From positions 1 to 27,457 of IMG/VR virus record IMGVR_UViG_3300044691_000264: 27,457 nucleotides of DNA, one strand, 5' to 3'. Origin of the DNA: a virus. Of the stretch, positions 5,866 through 13,695 are shown piece after piece. How positions within the stretch are numbered: the first letter of the stretch is position 1; the number at the start of each line of letters is the position of its first letter. A model generated the notes under the pieces. That model worked only from the letters and a program-made list of their open reading frames with translations. It was not told the DNA's origin and did no database searches. The position numbers were made by a program, and so were the translations under genes.

Positions 5866-5951
5866 GAGCGTTTAGCGTCGTAGCTGATAAAGTGGCGTTT
5901 CGTCCGTATGCAAAACGAGCCGTTGAGTTCTTCTTTTACTTGAATTTCCAT
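5862..5951 (-). CDS. Small hypothetical protein (29 aa), first gene of leftward unit
   Basis: ATG at 5949-5951 with a GGTGGGGG ribosome site gives MEIQVKEELNGSFCIRTKRH followed by FISYDAKRS. The frame is open to 6053, but the upstream part crosses the likely promoter (5974-6004) and is less convincing. The stop overlaps the next gene start (GTGA). Unrecognised. Confidence 0.5.
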   Translation of the reverse strand: MEIQVKEELNGSFCIRTKRHFISYDAKRS

Positions 5952-5973
5952 AGATACCCCCACCTTCCAAAAC

Positions 5974-6004
5974 ACTATACCCCCACGGATATCCCTTTTG
6001 CCAG
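5974..6004 (-). promoter_or_regulatory. Probable leftward promoter of the PP-loop/integrase unit
   Basis: Reading leftward: -35-like CTGGCA (5999-6004), -10-like TATAGT (5974-5979), long 19-base spacing. A palindrome GGATATCC (5987-5994) sits in the spacer, as the ATTGC dyads do in the other three leftward promoters, and the GGGGTAT around the -10 is shared with copy 3. A different palindrome could mean a different regulator. Confidence 0.4.
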
Positions 6005-6060
6005 TCCCGAGAGTGTGTTGATTATAAAGCTGTATTGCTGACGGAGGCGTCAATAATCGG

Positions 6061-6098
6061 AAAATAACGCGTTACTTTGGGGTAAGAATCGTTATTTT
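6061..6098. other. Nine-base-pair hairpin (AAAATAACG / CGTTATTTT)
   Basis: AAAATAACG (6061-6069) and CGTTATTTT (6090-6098) are perfect reverse complements around a 20-base loop that itself can pair TTAC with GTAA. The palindrome AACGCGTT lies within it. GGGGTTTTT follows at 6102-6110. It may be a terminator between the leftward and rightward units or an operator or integrase/excisionase site; it is close to attP. Confidence 0.5.
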
Positions 6099-6113
6099 AC
6101 TGGGGTTTTTAGA

Positions 6114-6200
6114 GGTACCTGGTGGGCAGCGAGGGACTCGAAGTTCGTCTGTAAGTCGTTGGTACCAAGGTGTTTACTGTAACTCCTCATTTCCGGTACC
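6114..6200. repeat. Three GGTACC palindromes around attP
   Basis: GGTACC occurs at 6114-6119, 6161-6166 (within the longer TTGGTACCAA) and 6195-6200. Three hexamers in 87 bases directly over the attP core suggest integrase arm or accessory-protein binding sites. Confidence 0.4.
6120..6142 (-). other. Probable attP core (tRNA 3'-end identity block)
   Basis: Read on the minus strand, the 23 bases form a tRNA 3' end: T-loop TTCGAGT, 3' T-stem CCCTC, acceptor strand GCTGCCC, discriminator A and CCA. The 5' T-stem is missing (CGAAC and no GAGGG), as is everything further upstream, so this is not a whole tRNA. P4-type integrases recombine in such tRNA 3' ends, and one is encoded 1.5 kb away. The host tRNA should begin with GGGCAGC. 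I could not assign its amino acid. Confidence 0.75.
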
Positions 6201-6322
6201 ACCAGTAATACCCCCTAACGCAACCTATTGCAATTAAAGCTTTTACTCTCCTACGGCCACTCTACAGCGCCGTTTGTGGGATTACCGCTGTCCCGCTAAA
6301 CTCGGAAGCGGAGAATAACCCT

Positions 6323-9300
6323 ATGATCCGCTCTGTACTTCTCGCCCTTGCGTTACTGGGCGCTCCCCTGAGTTACGCCGCGCCCCTCGCAAGTCCTTTC
6401 AGCAACTCGATTTACCCGGCTCAGACCTTCACAGCAAGTAACCAAACCGGCTCTGCCATTCAATTGAACGGCCTTACGGTCCCCTCGCAAGTCGGCAGCT
6501 CTTTTGCTTCCGGGACCATCACGGTCACTGGAACTAGCCTCACCACGGCAACCTTTTCGGTCTGGGGAAGTAGCGACGGCGGCGCGACCTATTTCGTTCT
6601 GCCGATCATCAACCCCCTCGCGGCCCCCAGCTCAAGCGCGCCGGCCACGGCTGTAACGGTGACTGCGAACGGTACCTACATGGTCTCCCTCGCAGGTATC
6701 ACGCATGTTGAGCTAGTCACGAGTGGCACCTTCACTGCTACCGCGCTGAGCCTGACCCTGACGGCCTCCCCGAACGGTCAGGTATCGCGTAACAGAGGGG
6801 GCGGCAGTTTTACCCCGCCGAGCGGCTCCGGCAACCAGGCTTATATGACTCCCGATGGCAGCTCAGGCCCCGCGACCCTGCGATTTATAGCGCCCTCGGA
6901 TCTGCCAGCAGCTACCAGCTCCACTCAGGGAACCGTAAAGCCTGACGGAACGACTTGCACTGTCACTGCTGGAGTATTGACTTGCACGGGCGGTACCGGG
7001 GGCGGCGGAAGCGTTGGGACCGGCCCTAACGGCGCGGTTGCCGGCTATGTGAACGCCGGCACGGGTAACGGAGTCCTGCCGCTTCCCAAGCTCTATTACA
7101 TCAATCAAACGATGACGCTCACACAAATCAACGCGGTCTTTGCTGCCGCTGATGTCAACTCACTTGTGATCATCGGAAACAAAGTCCCGCAGTACGCTTG
7201 GAATAACGTCCATGACGCCCAGGTGCAGGATAACCGTATTAACGCGATGGATTGGTCCGATTGGTTCGCTCGCAAAGGGGTTGTCTGCGATTACATTTAC
7301 AACCTTCATGGCGGCGGCGGTTACACGCTTACCCAAGGTGTCGACCAACTTAGTATAGGCTCCGATCCCTTCTCGGTCGGCTCACGGATGATTTTCTCCC
7401 AGGTGCTTAACCCTGGTACTTCGGCAGTTATTCAAAACGTTTGGATGCCTCACATTGTTACTCCTACTGGTAGCTTCCCTTTTGTTACCCTGAGTGGCCC
7501 TGCGCCCTTCAACTACTCCGGCGGCGCGGCCAACGGTACGGACAATGCAGTAGCGCTCCAAGCGATTCTTGATGAGGCCGGAGCAACCTTCCCGGTGAGG
7601 ATTCCCGATGGTTGCTCGGCGTTTACATCTCTGCCTCTTAATTGGAAAGGTACTTCTATATTCGGCACACGTAGCGGATCACTCGGGAGTGCTCCCGGAC
7701 AAGACTTACTGCAGGCGGTCAACGGTAATGCGACTCACGCCGGCGTTGAGGTTCACGGCCTCAACGTCCTGATGAACAACGATATCGACCCTACGTTGGG
7801 CTACAGGCTATGGTCCGATGACGGCTCGACCTATACCAGTGTTCCGCCGATGTTCCGCCCTACACTGAACAATACAGCGGACGCTAATTTTCCCCTTAAC
7901 AGCAGATGGCTCACGGGCGGGAATAATGGCGGCGGGACTAATGGCGTAGCGAATACTACCGCAGGTTCCGCGGTTATCTGCGTGCCTACCGCGCTCGGCA
8001 GGACGCCGGCAAACGGTAATAAGGCCGTCTTCCCCTATCTCGTCACTAACGCTGTGTTTAATGGCACCGTGCTTAACCAGACAGGTGCGGGGTGTGGCGG
8101 GGGGTTCGTAGGAGTCACGCTCGATACTCCCGTCCCCACGGGTGGTACGGCAACCCAGGCGTACTACGAGAGCGCTGCAGCGTTCGATATGGGCCTTACG
8201 GGCATTGGGACAACTGTAACTTATCCGGTTACGATTACTGACAGTCTCCCTAAGGGGCCTGATCCGACCGGCTTTTCTGCGCCGTTCGGTCGCGTCATCA
8301 TAGGAAACAATTCGGTACGTATGGAATCTGACTATCTCGGAAACAACTGGGTCAACACTCCCGGCTCAGGCCAGATCATTTTACGTAAGGGGCCGGCGAC
8401 CATCACGAGTGCGCTCACATCGGGGAGCTATTTCATCATCCCATCAAACCCCTGTATGGCGATGTTCGAGACACCTCCTCCAGTCTTCCCTAACATCAAC
8501 GGTAGTGGAAGCGAGACGCCGGCTAACGCGGTTGACATTTCAGGCGGTTGCGTTGGCAATGCTGCAATATCCTTCCCTGAACCTGACGGCAGGACACCCA
8601 GCACGGGCCTGGTGTCCTCGTTCATTGGCCCAGTCACAGTGAATACTACAAACGTCAACGGGCCAGTGTATAACGTCGCCGGCGGTTGGTTTCAGGGTAA
8701 CGCCGCACCTTACAGTGTGAGTTTCCCCGATTGGAAGATTGAGAACTTTACCTATGGATTCGCTGAGGGACCGGCCTCCCTCCACAACTGGGGAGTTTTG
8801 GCGATCGGTCCAACGGCAGCCGGCAACAGCTTCACCAATTGCCAAATACACGCCGCTTTCCCAATGATCTTTACGGATCTCCAGCAAACCACAATTAACC
8901 GTTGTGACACTTACAGCGCTTGGGTTAGTCCGTACGACAACACATTGATCGGCCCCGCTACAGCTTTTGCCACGTCATTCACCACTAGTGAACAGACCGG
9001 CGGTACTGTAACCATCACTGGTCAGCTCGATATGACTGAATGGAATGACGAGCCAAATACTCACGGTTCTCTAGCGGCAATTCCGCCTTTCGCTCATATC
9101 GAGTCCAGCAATTCTCGATACTCCTCTGACAACTTCGAGGGGGCTTTATCGATCATCGGCGGATCTAACAACGTGATCCGTGACAGTCAACTTTCTCTAC
9201 CGATCATTGATAAGGGACTCCAGAATAAATTTGAGAATAATACCGGCACCTTTACGTCATTTTGGATGACTAACAACTGGGCGGATAACTCTCAACAGTG

Positions 9301-10057
9301 GTTCCACTGGGGGTTTCTGAGCAGTTGCTCGCAGCAACAAGCCTTGACCTCTTTCGGTGGGCCTAAGGGAAATTGCGCTGCCGGTTATAGTGAAGATTGG
9401 ACCGGTCACTCTGCCGCAGGTTCTTTCTTCGGAAACGGCGCGAGTTACGAGAATGAGTACGGAGGGCAGATCCGGCCTGGGGAGCTTACTAATCAAGCTT
9501 TCTTTGGGCCAGTTATCGATACCACTGAGCCCTATTGGGGGAGCTATGTTGGTTGCTCCCGCGGCCCTGGTAACTTCTGCATAGTAGCGGGCGGTGGCTT
9601 TGATGGCTCAAGTTCGATCTATATTGGTCAACATAACCGCATTGCTCCTACCAAATACAACTTCGAGATGACAGTTAAGTCGACCTCAGCAACTAGCAGC
9701 TTCACGATACAATTCGGCGCTTTCGACGATGGTCGGGGTACATGCGCGAGTACTGGTCAGTTTGGTGGTGGGACAGTTCCGACCACTTCAACGTGGACCA
9801 CGCGAACAGTAGCAGTGGATTTCACTGGGCGTCAAGGTTGCGTCCTTCAGTTTCAAGTGTTGGGAGCAACCCCTGACATATTTTTCGGTGAGCTGAACTT
9901 TATACCTCAGGGCACGGCGATTACGCTCACGCCCCCCTCAGACAGCATTTACAACACCTCATGCCCTGTGAACGGTCAGGAGTTTGGAGTTAGCTCGACT
10001 GGCTACAAATATGCATGTGTCGCTGGCACAGTTAAGCGTTTCGGTCCAGCAAGTTAA
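6323..10057 (+). CDS. Large beta-helix tailspike-like protein with signal peptide
   Basis: 1244 aa. ATG has a GGAG ribosome site. Residues 1-20 (MIRSVLLALALLGAPLSYAA) are a textbook Sec signal peptide with cleavage after SYA. Residues about 21-155 form a beta-rich module (SPFSNSIYPAQTFTA, TGTSLTTATFSVWGSSDGG) shared with the next gene. A Gly/Pro-rich linker follows, then a pectate-lyase-type start (GTDNAVALQAILDEAG ... VRIPDG) around residue 400 and a long Asn/Thr/Gly-rich beta-helix region. The late part (about 1110-1200) looks like a carbohydrate-binding sandwich. Likely role: binding or cutting surface polysaccharide. The signal peptide is unusual for a tail protein. No catalytic residues could be pinned down. 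Confidence 0.75.
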   Translation: MIRSVLLALALLGAPLSYAAPLASPFSNSIYPAQTFTASNQTGSAIQLNGLTVPSQVGSSFASGTITVTGTSLTTATFSVWGSSDGGATYFVLPIINPLAAPSSSAPATAVTVTANGTYMVSLAGITHVELVTSGTFTATALSLTLTASPNGQVSRNRGGGSFTPPSGSGNQAYMTPDGSSGPATLRFIAPSDLPAATSSTQGTVKPDGTTCTVTAGVLTCTGGTGGGGSVGTGPNGAVAGYVNAGTGNGVLPLPKLYYINQTMTLTQINAVFAAADVNSLVIIGNKVPQYAWNNVHDAQVQDNRINAMDWSDWFARKGVVCDYIYNLHGGGGYTLTQGVDQLSIGSDPFSVGSRMIFSQVLNPGTSAVIQNVWMPHIVTPTGSFPFVTLSGPAPFNYSGGAANGTDNAVALQAILDEAGATFPVRIPDGCSAFTSLPLNWKGTSIFGTRSGSLGSAPGQDLLQAVNGNATHAGVEVHGLNVLMNNDIDPTLGYRLWSDDGSTYTSVPPMFRPTLNNTADANFPLNSRWLTGGNNGGGTNGVANTTAGSAVICVPTALGRTPANGNKAVFPYLVTNAVFNGTVLNQTGAGCGGGFVGVTLDTPVPTGGTATQAYYESAAAFDMGLTGIGTTVTYPVTITDSLPKGPDPTGFSAPFGRVIIGNNSVRMESDYLGNNWVNTPGSGQIILRKGPATITSALTSGSYFIIPSNPCMAMFETPPPVFPNINGSGSETPANAVDISGGCVGNAAISFPEPDGRTPSTGLVSSFIGPVTVNTTNVNGPVYNVAGGWFQGNAAPYSVSFPDWKIENFTYGFAEGPASLHNWGVLAIGPTAAGNSFTNCQIHAAFPMIFTDLQQTTINRCDTYSAWVSPYDNTLIGPATAFATSFTTSEQTGGTVTITGQLDMTEWNDEPNTHGSLAAIPPFAHIESSNSRYSSDNFEGALSIIGGSNNVIRDSQLSLPIIDKGLQNKFENNTGTFTSFWMTNNWADNSQQWFHWGFLSSCSQQQALTSFGGPKGNCAAGYSEDWTGHSAAGSFFGNGASYENEYGGQIRPGELTNQAFFGPVIDTTEPYWGSYVGCSRGPGNFCIVAGGGFDGSSSIYIGQHNRIAPTKYNFEMTVKSTSATSSFTIQFGAFDDGRGTCASTGQFGGGTVPTTSTWTTRTVAVDFTGRQGCVLQFQVLGATPDIFFGELNFIPQGTAITLTPPSDSIYNTSCPVNGQEFGVSSTGYKYACVAGTVKRFGPAS

Positions 10058-10064
10058 GGAGAGT

Positions 10065-12236
10065 ATGAAGAAACTAATCGCACTGCTGCTATTTCCTCTG
10101 GGTTGCTTAGCTCAATCGGGCAGCCCATTCTCTAACAACGTCTTCCCCGCTCAGTCCTTCACTGCGACCGCTCAGACCGGCGCTATGATTCAGCTCAACG
10201 GGCAACAGCTATCATACGGGGCCGGTACTATCTCCCTTACGGGTACGTCGCTGACCACTGCGACTATTGCGGTCATGGGAAGCAGCGACAACGGTCTGAC
10301 ATACTACGCGCTGCCTATCAGTGTGGTAGCGACCCCCGGAGTTACTGCTACAACCACGGTTACAGCGACCGCGAGCGGCCTCTATCAAGTCAGCCTGGTG
10401 GGGATCACACACGTCAAGTTTGCGACCTCGGGGACGTTCACGGCTACGAGTGTAAGCCTGGTGCTGACGGCAACGCCTAACGCTACTATCTCGCGTAACG
10501 GCAATGGGGGAGGCGCAAGCTTCCCTCCCGCTACCCAGCCTGGACAGTTACTTGCTGCCACGGCTGCCGGCAACACTTACGCCGCTCAAACTAAGCCCGC
10601 ACTCGACCCACGGGACTTCGGCGCTGACTTCAACGGGCAGACCGTTGCAAACGCATCAACCACCAGCGGATCAAACGTAATTACTTGCGGTAGTGCGAAT
10701 TGCAACTTTCCCAGCAACATAGCAAGCGCAAGTTACATTATATATGCGTCGTTAGGCACCGGCTCCTCTTGTCAAGACAACAGCATAATCACCTTTGGCG
10801 GATTTAATGAAACCACCGTCAGCGGCTTAACTAACGCCAACTCAATCACGGTAGTTGGTAATGCAAACACTACAGCCACCGGGACTGTCTGCTTAGCATG
10901 GTTCCCGAAAGACTCCACAGCGGCGCTCACCGCTTGGTGGGCGGCGGGCGGTTGTACTGGCTCCTATCAGATGCCTCAGGGTAAGACTCTATTCTCCTCT
11001 CCAATTATGCAGAACCTCGCAGGATGCCTAGGGGCCTTTAACGCCGGATATGCTTACCCAGGCCAAACGGTCAAGGGTGCCGGAACGGGCTCCACTTTCT
11101 TGATGCCAGTTCCCGATTTCTTATATACAGGACTTAGCGGCAACCAGAATCTTCAATGCGCGGTTGGCAATCACAACATCGAACATTACGAAAACTTCGC
11201 GGTTTGGGGTTTGGGCATTCATATTTCAGGCGCTCAGCCGAACACCTGCTTGTTTCTTGTAGGTGACGCAACTAGCGCCTTTCGCGTTGACCTTGTAGGT
11301 TGGAACGCTCGTGGTGGCGGTACTACTCTTGATGGAGTTCGAGTCATTGGATCAACCGATACGTTTCTTGTTGGCGGATCGAACTTTTTCGGAAGCATCG
11401 AAATGCATTTTGCCGCGGGGCAATACATCTTATGGCAGAACAATTTCACCTCTGGAAATTCTTCGCTGGTCAATGGACTTTGCGGCGTCCAGATTGAAAG
11501 CGGCGTCATTGTCAGCGCAATCGACAATGGCACCGGCATGTGCATCGAAGTTAACGGCGGCCAGCTAAATAGCCAGAATAGCCAGATGGCTGGTGGTGGT
11601 GATCCTTCCGGTGTCTATATTGGCAATGGCGGCAGGGCGAATTTTCTTGGGGGCGATAGCATATTTTCGCAGGCGGGCGGAGCGGCTGTCACGTTTTTCG
11701 CAGGTACCGGTAGTGTCGTGACCCTACTTAACTCAAGCCTGACGGGTTCCGGCGCGGGAAACTTCACCGTGGTCGGACTTGCCGGAAACTACGTCTACGA
11801 TCAGGGTGCTAATGTCATTCAAGGCACTGGCGGAGCGACCGTCTTTAACGGGCTGGGCTTTTGGCCGCTGAATAACTCCCAAGCGGGTTGGTTACCGATT
11901 GCGGCTAACTTCGCGCTTGGCGCGGGCTTCGGTACTAGCCCGTCGATCACCATACCGGCAGCAAATGCCGACATGCGCCATTTCACGGGCACCCTAACGG
12001 TTGGATCAGGTGCGCAGACGCAAGCCACTTCCACGGTTACGTATACGTTTCCACATGCATTCGTTGTGGCTCCGGGTAATTGCGTTGCTACGCAAGTCGG
12101 CGGTACTCAAGGTGGTGGAACTGCACCGTTAACATTTCTTGCCTCGACGCCGCCGACAACCACTTCGGTAGCGTTCACGCCTACAACGGCAGCGACCGCA
12201 GGGCTCACCATCATCCTATCTATCGACTGCCAATGA
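10065..12236 (+). CDS. Second beta-helix tailspike-like protein with signal peptide
   Basis: 723 aa. ATG at 10065 with AAGGAGAG ribosome site, seven bases after the first spike gene stops. Residues 1-17 (MKKLIALLLFPLGCLAQ) are a signal peptide; the Cys gives only an imperfect lipobox. The module at about 20-145 (SPFSNNVFPAQSFTATAQTG, TGTSLTTATIAVMGSSDNG) repeats that of the upstream protein. A classic pectate-lyase start follows at DPRDFGADFNG, with KDSTAALTAWWAAGG and MPQGKTL, then a beta-helix. The C-terminus (TVTYTFPHAF..PGNC) resembles phage fibre tip domains. It overlaps the terminase gene as ATGA. The frame extends further upstream, but the ribosome site fixes this start. Confidence 0.8.
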   Translation: MKKLIALLLFPLGCLAQSGSPFSNNVFPAQSFTATAQTGAMIQLNGQQLSYGAGTISLTGTSLTTATIAVMGSSDNGLTYYALPISVVATPGVTATTTVTATASGLYQVSLVGITHVKFATSGTFTATSVSLVLTATPNATISRNGNGGGASFPPATQPGQLLAATAAGNTYAAQTKPALDPRDFGADFNGQTVANASTTSGSNVITCGSANCNFPSNIASASYIIYASLGTGSSCQDNSIITFGGFNETTVSGLTNANSITVVGNANTTATGTVCLAWFPKDSTAALTAWWAAGGCTGSYQMPQGKTLFSSPIMQNLAGCLGAFNAGYAYPGQTVKGAGTGSTFLMPVPDFLYTGLSGNQNLQCAVGNHNIEHYENFAVWGLGIHISGAQPNTCLFLVGDATSAFRVDLVGWNARGGGTTLDGVRVIGSTDTFLVGGSNFFGSIEMHFAAGQYILWQNNFTSGNSSLVNGLCGVQIESGVIVSAIDNGTGMCIEVNGGQLNSQNSQMAGGGDPSGVYIGNGGRANFLGGDSIFSQAGGAAVTFFAGTGSVVTLLNSSLTGSGAGNFTVVGLAGNYVYDQGANVIQGTGGATVFNGLGFWPLNNSQAGWLPIAANFALGAGFGTSPSITIPAANADMRHFTGTLTVGSGAQTQATSTVTYTFPHAFVVAPGNCVATQVGGTQGGGTAPLTFLASTPPTTTSVAFTPTTAATAGLTIILSIDCQ

Positions 12237-13693
12237 GCATTACAAACGATGAAATCGTGGAGTTAACCCGTGCTCGCCGCAGAGCAAGGACGCAACTCCA
12301 CGCGTACATCACGTACACGAGCCCGCGCTATAAATGCTCGGACTTCTCGCGAGCAGTATGCGCGGCGCTCGATAAGTTCACCCAAGACGTTCTAGACCGC
12401 AAGCGCCCAATCCTGATCCTCCAGGCCCCACCACAACACGGTAAGTCTGAGATCGTCTCGCGTAAGCTGCCAGCATATCTGCTCGGACGCTTCCCCGATT
12501 GGCGCATCGGCACGGCGAGCTATTCGAGCGATCTTGCTAATGAAATGGGCCAGTGGGTTCGCCGCTACCTTGATCAAGATGAGCACAAGGTATTGTTCCC
12601 GTCCTCCGCGGCAGCTCTGGGGAAATACGATCTCAACCGCATCGGTCAATTCAACGCCGCGGGCGGCTCCGGCGGTTACATCAGCGTAGGTATCGGGCAG
12701 GGCCTCACGGGTAAGTCCGTGGATATCGGGATCATCGACGATCCTACGAAAAATCAGGAAGAGGCGCTCAGTCCCGTCACCAAAGAGTCTCACTGGAATT
12801 GGTACCAGTCTGTTTTCACAACCCGTCTCAGTGAGTATTCGGGTCAGATCATCATGGCGACGGCCTGGGCCGAGGACGATCTTCCTGGGCGCATCGCTGA
12901 GCACTTCAAGGGCGATGAGCGCCTAACGCATCTTCGCTTTCCGGCTATCAATGAAGAGGGCGAGGTTGGCTATGACCCCGAGCTGCCGCTCGGCGCGCTC
13001 GTCCCCGAGCTGCACTCCCTTGAGAAGCTGATCGAGACTAAAGGCATACTCGGCGATACCTGGTGGTGCGCCATGTATCAGCAGAGCCCAAAGTCCCTGG
13101 GCGGTAACATCTTCAAGGATTTCTGGGTTCAGTATTACGAGCTTGCCGGCCCCCGAGCCCTCCCCAAGAAATTCGACCGTGTTCTATCCTCATGGGATTG
13201 CACTTTCAAAGACACGGACGGTACGGACTTTGTTGTGGGCGGAGTGTGGGGTAAGACGGGCGCGAGAGCTTACTTGCTCGATCTGGTGCGTGCCCGTATG
13301 AGCTTTACCACCACAGCGGCAGCGATCAAGGCTCTAAATAAGAAATGGCCTCAGAGCCGAGAGATCCTCATCGAAGATAAGGCCAACGGGCCGGCGGTAA
13401 TTGACTTTCTGAAAAAGAGTGTGCCGGGACTGATCCCGATCGAACCGGACGGCTCCAAGGAAGCTCGCGCTCACGCTGTTTCGCCGTACTGGGAGGCCCT
13501 CAACGTATTCATACCTCACCAGGATCTATTCCCCTGGGTTCGCCCGTTTGTAAGTGAGATCACGATATTCCCCGCGGGCCGTAATGATGATCAGGTGGAT
13601 ATGATGACCCAAGCGCTACGGCGTTTGTATCCCGCGAAGGGCCGTCTTAAAATAGGCAGAGCTGCAATTAACAGGGCGCTCGGGGTAGCATAA
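12233..13693 (+). CDS. terL: Terminase large subunit
   Basis: 486 aa. The packaging motor ATPase and nuclease. Visible motifs: Walker A QAPPQHGKS at 64-72, Walker B IGIIDD at 165-170, coupling motif ATAW at 209-212. The nuclease residues are D322 (SSWDCTFKD), E381 (ILIEDKANGP) and D452/D453/D456 (RNDDQVDMM), in the RNase H-fold order. The ATG overlaps the preceding stop (ATGA), so packaging is coupled to spike translation. The longer in-frame extension upstream reads through the spike gene and is rejected. It is followed two bases later by the portal gene. Intact and of normal length. Confidence 0.95.
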   Translation: MSITNDEIVELTRARRRARTQLHAYITYTSPRYKCSDFSRAVCAALDKFTQDVLDRKRPILILQAPPQHGKSEIVSRKLPAYLLGRFPDWRIGTASYSSDLANEMGQWVRRYLDQDEHKVLFPSSAAALGKYDLNRIGQFNAAGGSGGYISVGIGQGLTGKSVDIGIIDDPTKNQEEALSPVTKESHWNWYQSVFTTRLSEYSGQIIMATAWAEDDLPGRIAEHFKGDERLTHLRFPAINEEGEVGYDPELPLGALVPELHSLEKLIETKGILGDTWWCAMYQQSPKSLGGNIFKDFWVQYYELAGPRALPKKFDRVLSSWDCTFKDTDGTDFVVGGVWGKTGARAYLLDLVRARMSFTTTAAAIKALNKKWPQSREILIEDKANGPAVIDFLKKSVPGLIPIEPDGSKEARAHAVSPYWEALNVFIPHQDLFPWVRPFVSEITIFPAGRNDDQVDMMTQALRRLYPAKGRLKIGRAAINRALGVA

Positions 13694-13695
13694 TA

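Noticed and set aside
6060-6200. Complete tRNA gene
   Set aside because: Only the T-loop to CCA part is present; D arm, anticodon arm, 5' T-stem and 5' acceptor strand are missing.
12392-12904. Leftward frame opposite the large terminase
   Set aside because: It lies wholly inside a gene with complete ATPase and nuclease motifs; no independent support.
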